Source: RBC074 sp964470555 (GTDB taxonomy: Bacteria; Acidobacteriota; Blastocatellia; RBC074). From it: DNA of 64,000 nucleotides. Below are positions 25,947 to 33,468 of the stretch, in pieces. The number at the start of each line of letters is the position of its first letter. Position 1 is the first letter of the stretch. The position numbers and the translations under genes are program-made. The notes under the pieces are model-generated. The model had not been told where the DNA came from. It saw only the letters and a program-made list of their open reading frames with translations, and did not search any database. The stretch lies in assembly GCA_964470555.1 (NCBI GenBank), contig CAYYDG010000001.1, positions 310,001-374,000 on the forward strand, given 5' to 3'.

Positions 25947-27356
25947 TCAGGTTCTCTTGCGCAGCAACACTTTCAATTGTTCAACCGTCGCTTTGTGTTT
26001 CGGCTCGTTGATGAGGTTGCGGTATTCGTGCGGGTCGGTTTGATGATCGTACAGTTCCGCACCTTGGCGACCTTCGTCCCATTCGGTGTAGCGCCAGCGT
26101 TCGGTGCGAACGGAATAGCCTGCAAATCTGCCGCGCGACATTTGTGTGTAAGCCGCTTCTTTCCATCTCAATCGCGGATTGTCGAGCAGAGGCACGAAGC
26201 TGCGGCCTTCCAGTTTGTTTGGCGTTTTCAAACCAGCCAATTCCATCAGCGTCGGATAAATATCAATGAATTCCACCAACCGCCCGGTTGCTTTGCCTTT
26301 GGCTTTCATCTGCGGCGCGTAAACCAGCATCGGCGCGCGTGCGGACAATTCAAACAGCGTGCTTTTGTTCCACCAACCGCGTTCGCCCAGGTGATAGCCG
26401 TGATCGCCAAAGAAAATGACGATCGTGTTTTCGGTCAGCTTCAGCCGGTCTAGCGCGTCAATGATCTTTCCGGCTTGCGCGTCGGTGAAGGAAACTCCGG
26501 CCAGATACGCGCGCATGAATTCCAACCGCTCTTTATCTGTGAATTTGCCGAAGGCTTCGCGGAAGGCTCCGCCCGGTAAAGCGGTCGCAGGATCGGCCAG
26601 AGTTCTTTTCGGCGCTTGCCACAGCTTCAAACTTTCCGGCGGATACAGATCGAAATACTTTTTCGGCGCGATGAATGGATCGTGCGGTTTGTGCAAACCG
26701 ACAGCAAGGAAAAATGGCTGCTTGTCTTTGGCGCGCTGTTCCAGAACGTTGATGGCTTCGCGCGCGATTTGGCCATCAGGTTGATCTTCGTCAGCGCCTT
26801 CCGCCGCGCGCCAATTGCACCAGGCCAGTTTGCCGTCGGTCAGATTGCGGCCTTCGCCTTTGAAGCCGAGCGGCGTGGTTTGAAAGTAACGCACTTCATC
26901 CCACGAAGCTTTGTCGTCCATGTCGGTGCGCAAATCTTCCATCGTCAACCCGCGATGAAAGATTTTGCCGAAGCTGGTGGCGCGATAACCGTTCTGGCGG
27001 AAAAGCTGCGGCAGCGTCACGACATCCGGCAGCGTCGTGCGGAAGTTGGTGTTGTTGTCCGTGATGCGCGTCGTGTCCGGGCGCAAGCCGGTCAGCAGCG
27101 AAGTCCGGCTGGGGTTGCAGACCGGATACTGGCAATAAGCCGCGTCGAATCGCATCCCGCGTTTGGCCAGCCGATCCAGATTCGGCGTTTTGGCAATGGA
27201 ACTGCCGTAACAACCGAGCTCGTTTCGCAAATCGTCGGCAACGATGAACAGCACGTTTGGCTTTCGCGCCGGTTGTGAAAGCGCGGTTTCATTCGGCGGG
27301 ACAATCAGCATCGCCAGCAAAATGGACAAAGAGAATTGAAGCAGTTTTTGGGTCAT
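25947..27356 (-). CDS. Secreted sulfatase (iduronate-2-sulfatase-like)
   Basis: A 469-residue protein with a signal peptide (1-28). The metal ligands are in FIVADDL (Asp41, Asp42) and the sulfatase signature is CNPSR (80-84), whose Cys is converted to formylglycine in active type-I sulfatases. FFGDHGYHLGERGWWNKSTL is typical of the iduronate-sulfatase branch. The gene for the formylglycine-generating enzyme is not in the window. The ATG at 27356 is chosen over an upstream TTG at 27374. Likely role: desulfating polysaccharides outside the cytoplasm. It sits with other sugar-catabolic genes. Confidence 0.92.
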   Translation of the reverse strand: MTQKLLQFSLSILLAMLIVPPNETALSQPARKPNVLFIVADDLRNELGCYGSSIAKTPNLDRLAKRGMRFDAAYCQYPVCNPSRTSLLTGLRPDTTRITDNNTNFRTTLPDVVTLPQLFRQNGYRATSFGKIFHRGLTMEDLRTDMDDKASWDEVRYFQTTPLGFKGEGRNLTDGKLAWCNWRAAEGADEDQPDGQIAREAINVLEQRAKDKQPFFLAVGLHKPHDPFIAPKKYFDLYPPESLKLWQAPKRTLADPATALPGGAFREAFGKFTDKERLEFMRAYLAGVSFTDAQAGKIIDALDRLKLTENTIVIFFGDHGYHLGERGWWNKSTLFELSARAPMLVYAPQMKAKGKATGRLVEFIDIYPTLMELAGLKTPNKLEGRSFVPLLDNPRLRWKEAAYTQMSRGRFAGYSVRTERWRYTEWDEGRQGAELYDHQTDPHEYRNLINEPKHKATVEQLKVLLRKRT

Positions 27357-27380
27357 TGTTGTTTTTCTGGACAAGACAAT

Positions 27381-27473
27381 TTCACCGCAAAGGCGCAGAG
27401 TGCCGCAGAGGTTTCGAAGAGTCTTTGAACGATCTCTGCGCCGCCTGAGCGTTCTCTGCGCCTCTGCGGTGAA
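27381..27473. repeat. Interspersed palindromic repeat, copy 1 (GCAGAGGCGCAGAG type)
   Basis: The ends form a 20-base inverted repeat with one mismatch (27381-27400 and 27454-27473, TTCACCGC.../...GCGGTGAA). Inner GCAGAG/CTCTGC words repeat. The element fills the space between the sulfatase and enolase-family genes. A second copy lies inside the glycosyltransferase gene at 48434-48528. Similar elements are common between genes in several environmental phyla. Confidence 0.85.
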
Positions 27474-27483
27474 GATTTTATTT

Positions 27484-28806
27484 CTACCAACGAATGCGGT
27501 GATCGTTCAGCGGGTAGGTCGGGTCCCATTTCTTCAACTGTTCGTGGCGGTTTCCTGCGCGTTTCACGTTTTCGACGAGCTTGGCCATCTTGTCTGGATC
27601 AATTTCCACGCCCAATCCCGGCGCGTCCGGCAAAGCCATCTTGCCGTCTTTGAATTGCAGCATTGGCGCCCCATTTACCGGTTTGATGATGTCTTCGGTT
27701 GTCCAGGGGTAATGCGAATCGGCGTCATAGCCGACGCGCGAAATGGCGCAGTTCATGTGCGTCATGATCGCCATTGAAATGCCCAGATGATTGTTGCTGT
27801 GACCGGAACAGCCCCAGCCGACGGCTTCGCAAATCGCTGCCCAGTAACGAACGTTGTTCAATCCGCCCATGTAATGGTTATCGAGCAGCACCACATCCAC
27901 CGAACCTTTTTGAATGGCGGGAACGATGTGTTCCATTCGCGTGACAACCATGTTGGTCGCCAGCGGAATCTTGGTTTGTTTGCGAACGGCTGCCATGCCG
28001 TCCAAACCCGGCGTAGGGTCTTCGTAATACTCCATGCCGAGCGGTTCAATCGCCTTGGCCACGCGAACGGAGGTTTCCACCGACCAAGCCGCATTCGGAT
28101 CAATGCGCAGCTTCGCGTTCGGCATGGCGGCGCGCATCATTCGCAAAGCTTCAATCTCCTTGTCGGGGTGCAGCACGCCGCCTTTGAATTTGCAGGACGT
28201 GAAGCCGTATTTCTGATTGAACTCCTGAAACTGGCGCGCGACCGCTTCCGGCGTCGAATAATCCGGGCCATTCGGCGTCGGCATGACGAAAAAGATGTAG
28301 GCCGAAAATGCTTGCGCTTCGCGGTAAGCGCCGCCAATCAAATCCACCACGCGGCGGTTGATGGCCTTGCCGATGATGTCCAGGCAGGCGACTTCGACCG
28401 CGCCAAAGGCGTTCGGCGTTTTGAACTGGCGGCGAAAGTATTCGATCTCGAACGGATCTCGCCCCAGCACTTTGTCGCGGCTGGCTTCCAATTCCTGCGC
28501 GGTGCCTGCGGCGACTTCGGCAATGCCCGTGAAACCATCGTCGGTTTCCAATTCCAGAATCGTCCGTTTGAAATGCGTGTCGTGAACATTCCACGAATTC
28601 AGCAAGGCGAAATCCGGCGAAGCGACGACAGTCGCCTTGAACTTGCTGATTTTCATTTTGCTGCGCGGGCGCGCGGCTTTCGGGCTACCGCTTCGATTCT
28701 GGCCATACGCATTAGCGTCAAAGGCCAAGGCCATGTCTTCGATGCCAGCCAAGCCTGTGATTCCGGCGGCAGTGGCAATCCATTGGCGACGATTCCAATC
28801 GGTCAT
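27484..28806 (-). CDS. Mandelate racemase/muconate lactonizing (enolase superfamily) protein, glucarate-dehydratase-like
   Basis: A 440-residue protein beginning with a twin-arginine-type leader (NRRQWIATAAGITGLAG), so export is possible. The barrel domain carries KFK (Lys206, Lys208), the metal-ligand acidic residues Asp236 and Glu262, then Asp309 with His336/His340 in GHSNNHLG. The KxK plus His-Asp arrangement is that of the glucarate dehydratase group, which dehydrates acid sugars. A KDG-dehydratase-like gene nearby fits a glucarate/galactarate-type pathway. GGAGGTGAAAAACG precedes the ATG. The exact substrate is not determinable, and an exported dehydratase is unusual. Confidence 0.85.
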   Translation of the reverse strand: MTDWNRRQWIATAAGITGLAGIEDMALAFDANAYGQNRSGSPKAARPRSKMKISKFKATVVASPDFALLNSWNVHDTHFKRTILELETDDGFTGIAEVAAGTAQELEASRDKVLGRDPFEIEYFRRQFKTPNAFGAVEVACLDIIGKAINRRVVDLIGGAYREAQAFSAYIFFVMPTPNGPDYSTPEAVARQFQEFNQKYGFTSCKFKGGVLHPDKEIEALRMMRAAMPNAKLRIDPNAAWSVETSVRVAKAIEPLGMEYYEDPTPGLDGMAAVRKQTKIPLATNMVVTRMEHIVPAIQKGSVDVVLLDNHYMGGLNNVRYWAAICEAVGWGCSGHSNNHLGISMAIMTHMNCAISRVGYDADSHYPWTTEDIIKPVNGAPMLQFKDGKMALPDAPGLGVEIDPDKMAKLVENVKRAGNRHEQLKKWDPTYPLNDHRIRW

Positions 28807-28833
28807 CGTTTTTCACCTCCTGTTCAAAGACGA

Positions 28834-29154
28834 TCAACTCACTTCGTAAACTTGTCCGGGTTGAATTGTCAGCAAAGTGTTTTCAAGGGCGGGAAGCAAT
28901 GGGCGAAGGTCATCAACAGTGATGCCATTGGCGATCAAGACAACTACGACAATGGTGCGACCAGACAGGTTTTGCTGATAACGAAGATTTTGATCCACAG
29001 TCAGCAACAAATCGAACTCGGCATCTTCGGCCTTTGCCAGCAACGCGCCGTTCTTCAAACCTTCCCAGCGCATTTCACGAGTCGTTTTGATTTCGTGGTT
29101 GGGCAAGTATTTTCTAAGCGGTTTGGCAACGCAATGATCGAAGAGGATTTTCAC
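28834..29154 (-). CDS. DUF5615 PIN-like protein (putative toxin of a DUF433 pair)
   Basis: A 106-residue protein with the family pattern: ILFDHCV at the start, EMRWEGLKNG, FDLLLTVDQNLRYQQNL, then a hydrophobic strand (TIVVVVLI). The conserved acidic residues resemble those of PIN nucleases. It starts with GTG overlapping the stop of the DUF433 gene (GTGA), so the two are coupled. DUF433/DUF5615 pairs are predicted toxin-antitoxin modules. This is prediction, not proof of toxicity. It is one of three complete pairs in the window. Confidence 0.8.
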   Translation of the reverse strand: MKILFDHCVAKPLRKYLPNHEIKTTREMRWEGLKNGALLAKAEDAEFDLLLTVDQNLRYQQNLSGRTIVVVVLIANGITVDDLRPLLPALENTLLTIQPGQVYEVS

Positions 29155-29441
29155 GGTTGAGGCAAGCCCTCCAACAATCGCGGCAAAGCTTGCTCAATCG
29201 CCGCGATCGCTTCCGCTCGCGGCACGCCGTCAAAATCATCCAGGAATTCGTCCAGGCTCTTGCCCTTGCTCAGATACTCGAACAGATAACGAATCGGCAG
29301 TCGCGTTCCCACAAAACAGGGAACTCCTCCCAACCGCTCCGGGTCTATAGAAACAAACACGGCGCGCGGATCGGTTTGCGGAACGAGTTCGGTGGATAAA
29401 TCACGCTCTTTAATTTGCTGGGCAGCCAATGTTTCTGACAT
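29151..29441 (-). CDS. DUF433 protein (putative antitoxin)
   Basis: A 96-residue protein with the DUF433 core: VSIDPERLGGVPCFVGTRLP, then YLFEYLSKGKSLDEFLDDFDGV and AIAAIEQA. The family is a small winged-helix-like DNA-binding domain that usually precedes a PIN-like DUF5615 gene. GAGGAGAGTTTT precedes the ATG. The pair sits inside the sugar-acid catabolic block, between the KdgD-like and enolase-family genes. Confidence 0.85.
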   Translation of the reverse strand: MSETLAAQQIKERDLSTELVPQTDPRAVFVSIDPERLGGVPCFVGTRLPIRYLFEYLSKGKSLDEFLDDFDGVPRAEAIAAIEQALPRLLEGLPQP

Positions 29442-29459
29442 AAAACTCTCCTCTGAAAA

Positions 29460-29539
29460 TGTCCGACAAGCTGCCAGCTTGTCGTGGTCTCGATTTGACG
29501 CTTGTTAGGGTCAACGACAAGCTGGCAGCTTGTCGGACA
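29460..29539. repeat. Perfect 26-base inverted repeat, REP-like
   Basis: Bases 29460-29485 and 29514-29539 are exact inverted repeats, with 28 bases between them. Each arm contains the shorter palindrome GACAAGCTGCCAGCTTGTC, so nested hairpins are possible. It lies just upstream of the DUF433/DUF5615 pair and may be a REP/MITE-like element that moved or arrived with it. Confidence 0.85.
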
Positions 29540-29628
29540 GTCGGGCGCAGCCGTTTTCATCGTTTCAGGGCGTTGTCGCAAACGACATGTCAGACTCCTT
29601 TCAACTGCAATCATAGCTTCGCGGACTT

Positions 29629-30546
29629 TCACGAATCCAGAAATGACCGCCACTTTTCGACGATGGCGCGAAGCTCTTCTTTCTCCTCCGGCTTGACGTT
29701 CGGCAGCGGCGGACGCACCGGCCCGCCTGCCAGCCCAACCATATCCATCATCGCTTTCATCGCGGACACTTCGTAGCCTTTCCGCCGCGCGCGCAAGGCG
29801 TAAAGCGGAATAACCAGTTCATGCATCATCTTCATCAACTCGGCGCAGTTTTCCGCTGAACCGGCTTCGTGAAGTTTCAGCGAAAGTTTCGGCGCAACCG
29901 TCGCAATGCTGGACGTGTACGTGCGAATGCCGATGGAGTAATAACCCGGCAAGCTGTCATCGCCCGCGCCGCCTATCCAGTGCAGCCTGTCGCCCAGCCG
30001 ATTGATAATCATTTGATAACGGCGAATGTCGGCCTGTCCGTCTTTCCAGGCGCAAAGCGTTGGAATGTTCGACGCCAACTTGTCCACCATCGCCGGAGAA
30101 AAGTTCGCCCAGTCACGGCTGTAAATCAGCAGTCCCAAATCCGTGGCTTCGCCGATGGCGCGGTAATAACTGAGCATTCCTTCGTCATCGGCGTTTGGGT
30201 AATACGGCGGCAGCGCCAGAATGCCGTCGGCTCCGGCAGCGGCGGCTTGTTTTGCCATTTCAACGGCCAGCGGCTGATTAAAGCCTACGCCGGCGATGAT
30301 CGGAGCTTTGCCGCCAATGACTTCGACCGTCAAGCGAACGACCGCTTCGTATTCCGCTGGTGTCAGCGAATAGACTTCGCCGGTTCCGCCTGCGGCCACG
30401 ACGGCACACAGCGGGTGTTCGCGGAGTTTGGTCAGGTTGTGCCGCAACCCGTCCAGGTTCAGCGACAGGTCTTCGTTAAACGGCGTAATCGGAAAGGCGA
30501 TCACGCCTTCTTTCAATTTGCTGCGGAGTTCAGTTGGAGTGGTCAT
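29629..30546 (-). CDS. Dihydrodipicolinate-synthase-family protein, 5-dehydro-4-deoxyglucarate dehydratase-like
   Basis: A 305-residue class-I aldolase-type barrel. GGTGE (53-57) binds the carboxylate, IYSRD carries Tyr142, and CAWKDG carries Schiff-base Lys168. The segments FPITPFNEDLSLN and LPPYYPNADDEGML fit 5-dehydro-4-deoxyglucarate dehydratase (KdgD), which makes 2-oxoglutarate semialdehyde. Together with the glucarate-dehydratase-like gene this suggests a D-glucarate/galactarate route. The aldehyde dehydrogenase that would finish it is not in the window. It is 3 bases after the DUF1080 gene and in the same operon. Confidence 0.85.
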   Translation of the reverse strand: MTTPTELRSKLKEGVIAFPITPFNEDLSLNLDGLRHNLTKLREHPLCAVVAAGGTGEVYSLTPAEYEAVVRLTVEVIGGKAPIIAGVGFNQPLAVEMAKQAAAAGADGILALPPYYPNADDEGMLSYYRAIGEATDLGLLIYSRDWANFSPAMVDKLASNIPTLCAWKDGQADIRRYQMIINRLGDRLHWIGGAGDDSLPGYYSIGIRTYTSSIATVAPKLSLKLHEAGSAENCAELMKMMHELVIPLYALRARRKGYEVSAMKAMMDMVGLAGGPVRPPLPNVKPEEKEELRAIVEKWRSFLDS

Positions 30547-30549
30547 GGT

Positions 30550-31173
30550 TCATTTGCGAGTTGAAAGCTCTTCGATTGTGATGTCTTTGTAGCGGGCTTC
30601 GCTGGGCGGACCGCTGTGGATTTGCAGACAGATCACACCGGTCTGTTTGATCGTGTCGTCAGTTTCGGTGTAATCCACGGTTTGGTAGCCGTTGATTGTC
30701 AGTCGAATGCGTTTGCCTTCGGCGCGGATGACGTATTCGTTCCAATCGTCGCGCTTGAGGACTTTGTTCAACTCAGCCGCGTCGGGCGAAACAAGAATCT
30801 TGTTGCGGCGGGATTCGTCATACAGCGCGCCCCAATAATTCTGGCCGATGTCGGCTTGGTAACCGATGACTTCGTGATTGTTGGTAATGCGCTCGGAACG
30901 AAACTGGATTCCGGCGTTGACGCGCTCGCCCGTGACTTTGAACTTGGCGCGCAGCACGAAATCGGAATAGCGTTTGGTCGTGCAAAGAAATTCGTTGTTG
31001 GGCAGCGCCGCTTTCATCGAACCGCCGACAATCGCGCCGTCTTCGATGCGGAAGATTTTCATGTTGCCTTCCCAACCGGCGAAGCTCTTGCCATCAAACA
31101 ACGGCTTAGGCTTGACGGCAGCAACCGCAACAACGGCAAAGGCCAAAACAATCAGCAAACAGATTCGGTTCAT
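30550..31173 (-). CDS. Secreted DUF1080 (3-keto-disaccharide hydrolase-like) protein
   Basis: A 207-residue protein with a signal peptide (1-19). It has the DUF1080 concanavalin-like fold pattern: KPLFDGKSFAGWEG, FVLRAKFKV, NAGIQFRSE, YQADIG, WNEYVIRAEGKRIRLTING, and the end GVICLQIHSGPPSEARYKDI. Members are known or predicted to cleave 3-keto-glycosides, working with Gfo/Idh/MocA oxidoreductases, and one of these lies directly upstream. The predicted place of action is the periplasm. Confidence 0.9.
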   Translation of the reverse strand: MNRICLLIVLAFAVVAVAAVKPKPLFDGKSFAGWEGNMKIFRIEDGAIVGGSMKAALPNNEFLCTTKRYSDFVLRAKFKVTGERVNAGIQFRSERITNNHEVIGYQADIGQNYWGALYDESRRNKILVSPDAAELNKVLKRDDWNEYVIRAEGKRIRLTINGYQTVDYTETDDTIKQTGVICLQIHSGPPSEARYKDITIEELSTRK

Positions 31174-31196
31174 TTGTTTGACTCCTTAGCGTGCCA

Positions 31197-31259
31197 GTAG
31201 CCCGACCGTCAGAAAGGGCTTGGGTTTAGCGAAAAAGCCCTTGCTTACGCGCGGGCTAC
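31197..31259. repeat. Intergenic stem-loop repeat
   Basis: GTAGCCCG (31197-31204) pairs with CGGGCTAC (31252-31259). An inner AAGGGCTT/AAGCCCTT pair (about 31214-31242) extends the hairpin. It fills the gap between the DUF1080 and Gfo/Idh genes. It is probably one of several interspersed palindromic elements and might also affect expression of downstream genes. Confidence 0.7.
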
Positions 31260-31268
31260 CGACACTAT

Positions 31269-32642
31269 TCAAATCAAATCCCACGGCTTGCGCGCTTTGC
31301 GGCTGAGCAGCTTGGACGCTTCGATATCGCCGACGAAATCTTCCTTCGCGGCGTCCCAGGTCAGGCGGCGGCCAATTCGGTACGCGATGTTTCCCAGGTG
31401 CGAAGTCGCCGTCGAGCGGTGGCCGATTTCGACTTCCGCGTTCGGCGCTTTCCGCGAACGAACGCATTCGATGAAGTTCTGCGTGTGCAAATCCGTCGTG
31501 TCGCGGCCTTGCACACGTTTGGACTGCATACGCCAGGCGTCAATCGGTTGCGCGCGTTGTTTGGCGGTCAGCGCGGGTTTGAGCGGTTCGGGGAAGATTT
31601 CGAAGCCGATGCGGTCCGCGATCAACGTGCCGTTCGTGCCGTAATAAGCTTCACCGTGCGGACGGTCGTCCGCGCCGCGCATGCCGTAATAGTTGAAACC
31701 CGGCGTTCGCCCGCCCGCACCGTGCGCGTTCAGATTGCAGCTTTCGTAACTGAGAATGAATCCACCGTTTTTCGGATGCTCAAACTCATACGTCACTTGC
31801 AACAAATCCGGCACATCGCCTGCGTCTTTCAGCGTGAATTTGCCGCCCGTAGCGACAACGGTCTTCGGCGCTTCAACGCCCATGATTTGCTGCACGGTGT
31901 CCAGCCGGTGCGTGCCGTAATCAGTCATTGTGCCGCCCGCGTAATCGTAAAAATTGCGAAACGTCGAAAGAAAGCGCGCGCGGTTAAACGGCACTTTCGG
32001 CGCGGGGCCGAGATAAAAATCCCAGTCCAGGCCTTCCGGCGCGGGTTCGTCAGCGTATTTGCCTACGCCGTTTGGAGTGATGTTGCTGTAATTCCAAACT
32101 CGCACAAAACGCACTTCGCCGAGTTCGCCGGATTGAATGATCTGCTGGACTTCGCGGTAATGCGGCGCGCTGCGATGTTGCGTGCCGGTTTGGACGATAC
32201 GTTTGTAACGGCGCGCGGCTTCGACCATCAGGCGGCCTTCGCGGACGTTGTGGGCCAATGGTTTTTCGACGTACACGTCTTTGCCTGCCGCGCAGGCCAG
32301 CACGGTAATCGCCGCGTGCCAGTGATCCGGCGTGGCGACGTGAACCGCGTCCACGTCTTTCAATTCCAGCAACTTTCTGAAGTCGCCGAACTTTTTTGCC
32401 GTGCTGCCCGCCCAGGCTTGGGCGCTCAGAGCGTTCGTTTCGTACACGTCGCAAACCGCACCGTATTCGACGCCAGAAACTTTGCGCATCAAATCGGCAA
32501 CCTGCCGTCCGCGTCCGCCGCAACCGACCAAACCGATAACGATTCGCTCGTTTGCGCCTATCACTCGCGAATAAGAAACGGCGGTCGCCGAAATCACCGC
32601 CGTCTGTTGAATTGCCTGTTGGATGAATTCGCGTCGTTTCAT
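31269..32642 (-). CDS. Gfo/Idh/MocA-family oxidoreductase, twin-arginine exported
   Basis: A 457-residue protein with a Tat-like leader (MKRREFIQQ). The Rossmann NAD-binding motif is GLVGCGGRGRQ (about 38-48). HVATPDHWHAAI and VEKPLAHN (catalytic-Lys motif EKP) are present, as is the family C-terminal beta domain. Such secreted Gfo/Idh proteins of Acidobacteria and Planctomycetes oxidise sugars or glycosides, substrate unknown. It is first in the sugar block, upstream of the DUF1080 gene. The combination suggests oxidation followed by cleavage of a 3-keto sugar. Confidence 0.92.
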   Translation of the reverse strand: MKRREFIQQAIQQTAVISATAVSYSRVIGANERIVIGLVGCGGRGRQVADLMRKVSGVEYGAVCDVYETNALSAQAWAGSTAKKFGDFRKLLELKDVDAVHVATPDHWHAAITVLACAAGKDVYVEKPLAHNVREGRLMVEAARRYKRIVQTGTQHRSAPHYREVQQIIQSGELGEVRFVRVWNYSNITPNGVGKYADEPAPEGLDWDFYLGPAPKVPFNRARFLSTFRNFYDYAGGTMTDYGTHRLDTVQQIMGVEAPKTVVATGGKFTLKDAGDVPDLLQVTYEFEHPKNGGFILSYESCNLNAHGAGGRTPGFNYYGMRGADDRPHGEAYYGTNGTLIADRIGFEIFPEPLKPALTAKQRAQPIDAWRMQSKRVQGRDTTDLHTQNFIECVRSRKAPNAEVEIGHRSTATSHLGNIAYRIGRRLTWDAAKEDFVGDIEASKLLSRKARKPWDLI

Positions 32643-32820
32643 AGTTCAGATTATGTGTTCGCAGTTTGTAAGTATCCAGCCTCTTTCTCAGATTACGCCT
32701 GACGCCAGCATTTAACCAGCATTTAGTGTGATGCTGACACTCGCACGTTTTTCCAAGATTTAGCGGTAGAATTCTTGTGCTTGTCCATGATTGCCTCCAA
32801 TGTTTTTCACACCGGAAGCA

Positions 32821-33348
32821 TCAGCGACAAGCGGGGAGCTTTTCAACCCGAAAAAGTTGGAAGGCTCTCCTTTTTTCAGCGTCATTTATGCGACACGCTC
32901 TACCTAGTGACTCGCTGGTCACGTCAACTTCAATAGCCAGATCGGGCAGAGGCGGGGGAGCGTTGGGATCGAATCGGTAAACTCCAAGCACGCGCGGGTC
33001 ATTACTCAAATAGTAACAAGAGTCCGGCTCCACACCCTGCAACCAGCCTTTGTATTTGAAGGTAGTGGATCCAAATCCATTCAAATCAATCTCTAAAACA
33101 TCCGCAATCGCTCGTATCAAATCTGACAGGCAAATCTTGAAAAAATCATGAATTGGCAGAGGCATATTAATCTCCAGTTTCCCGTGATCGAAATGGATAC
33201 GAGGGCTGTATCCGGCGCCCATTTCTTCGAGCAGGTCTTCGTATTCTTCCCAGCTTACGTCGTGGTAAGTCAACGTGCCGCCGGGCAGCAGAGCTTTGAT
33301 TTAAGGTAGGAAATCTCTGACTTTAATCGGTCGAGCTGCCACGTCCAT
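32821..33348 (-). pseudogene. Broken Uma2-family (DUF820) endonuclease gene
   Basis: A well-placed start exists (AGGAG then ATG at 33348), reading MDVAARPIKVRDFLP and then an in-frame TAA at 33303-33301. After the stop the same frame continues as good Uma2 sequence (TYHDVSWEEYEDLLEE, PDLAIEVDVTSES). The end is also wrong: after VTSES the family's C-terminal part (PE-VWRYD region) is missing and unrelated residues run to 32821. Nonsense mutation plus 3' loss make a functional nuclease unlikely. Restart at the TTG at 33273 would still lack the C-terminal half. The 178 bases between 32643 and 32820 hold nothing recognisable. Confidence 0.75.
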
Positions 33349-33421
33349 AACTGGTCTCCTGAAAAGTAATGATGCGTTCTGGCTGACGGCATTGTAATCG
33401 TCGTGGTATCTGCGGAACAAC

Positions 33422-33441
33422 GAAAAAGCCTTTGGGCTTTT
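33422..33441 (-). terminator. Possible intrinsic terminator of the two-component operon
   Basis: On the minus strand AAAGCC-CAAA-GGCTTT is followed by further T residues, 28 bases after the histidine kinase stop. The stem is short (6 pairs), so the call is tentative. Confidence 0.45.
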
Positions 33442-33468
33442 ACAAGCAGTTATTTCTCGAAGATGTTA

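Noticed and set aside
31398..32702. 434-residue plus-strand frame
   Set aside because: Antisense shadow of the Gfo/Idh/MocA gene, whose motifs are unmistakable on the minus strand.
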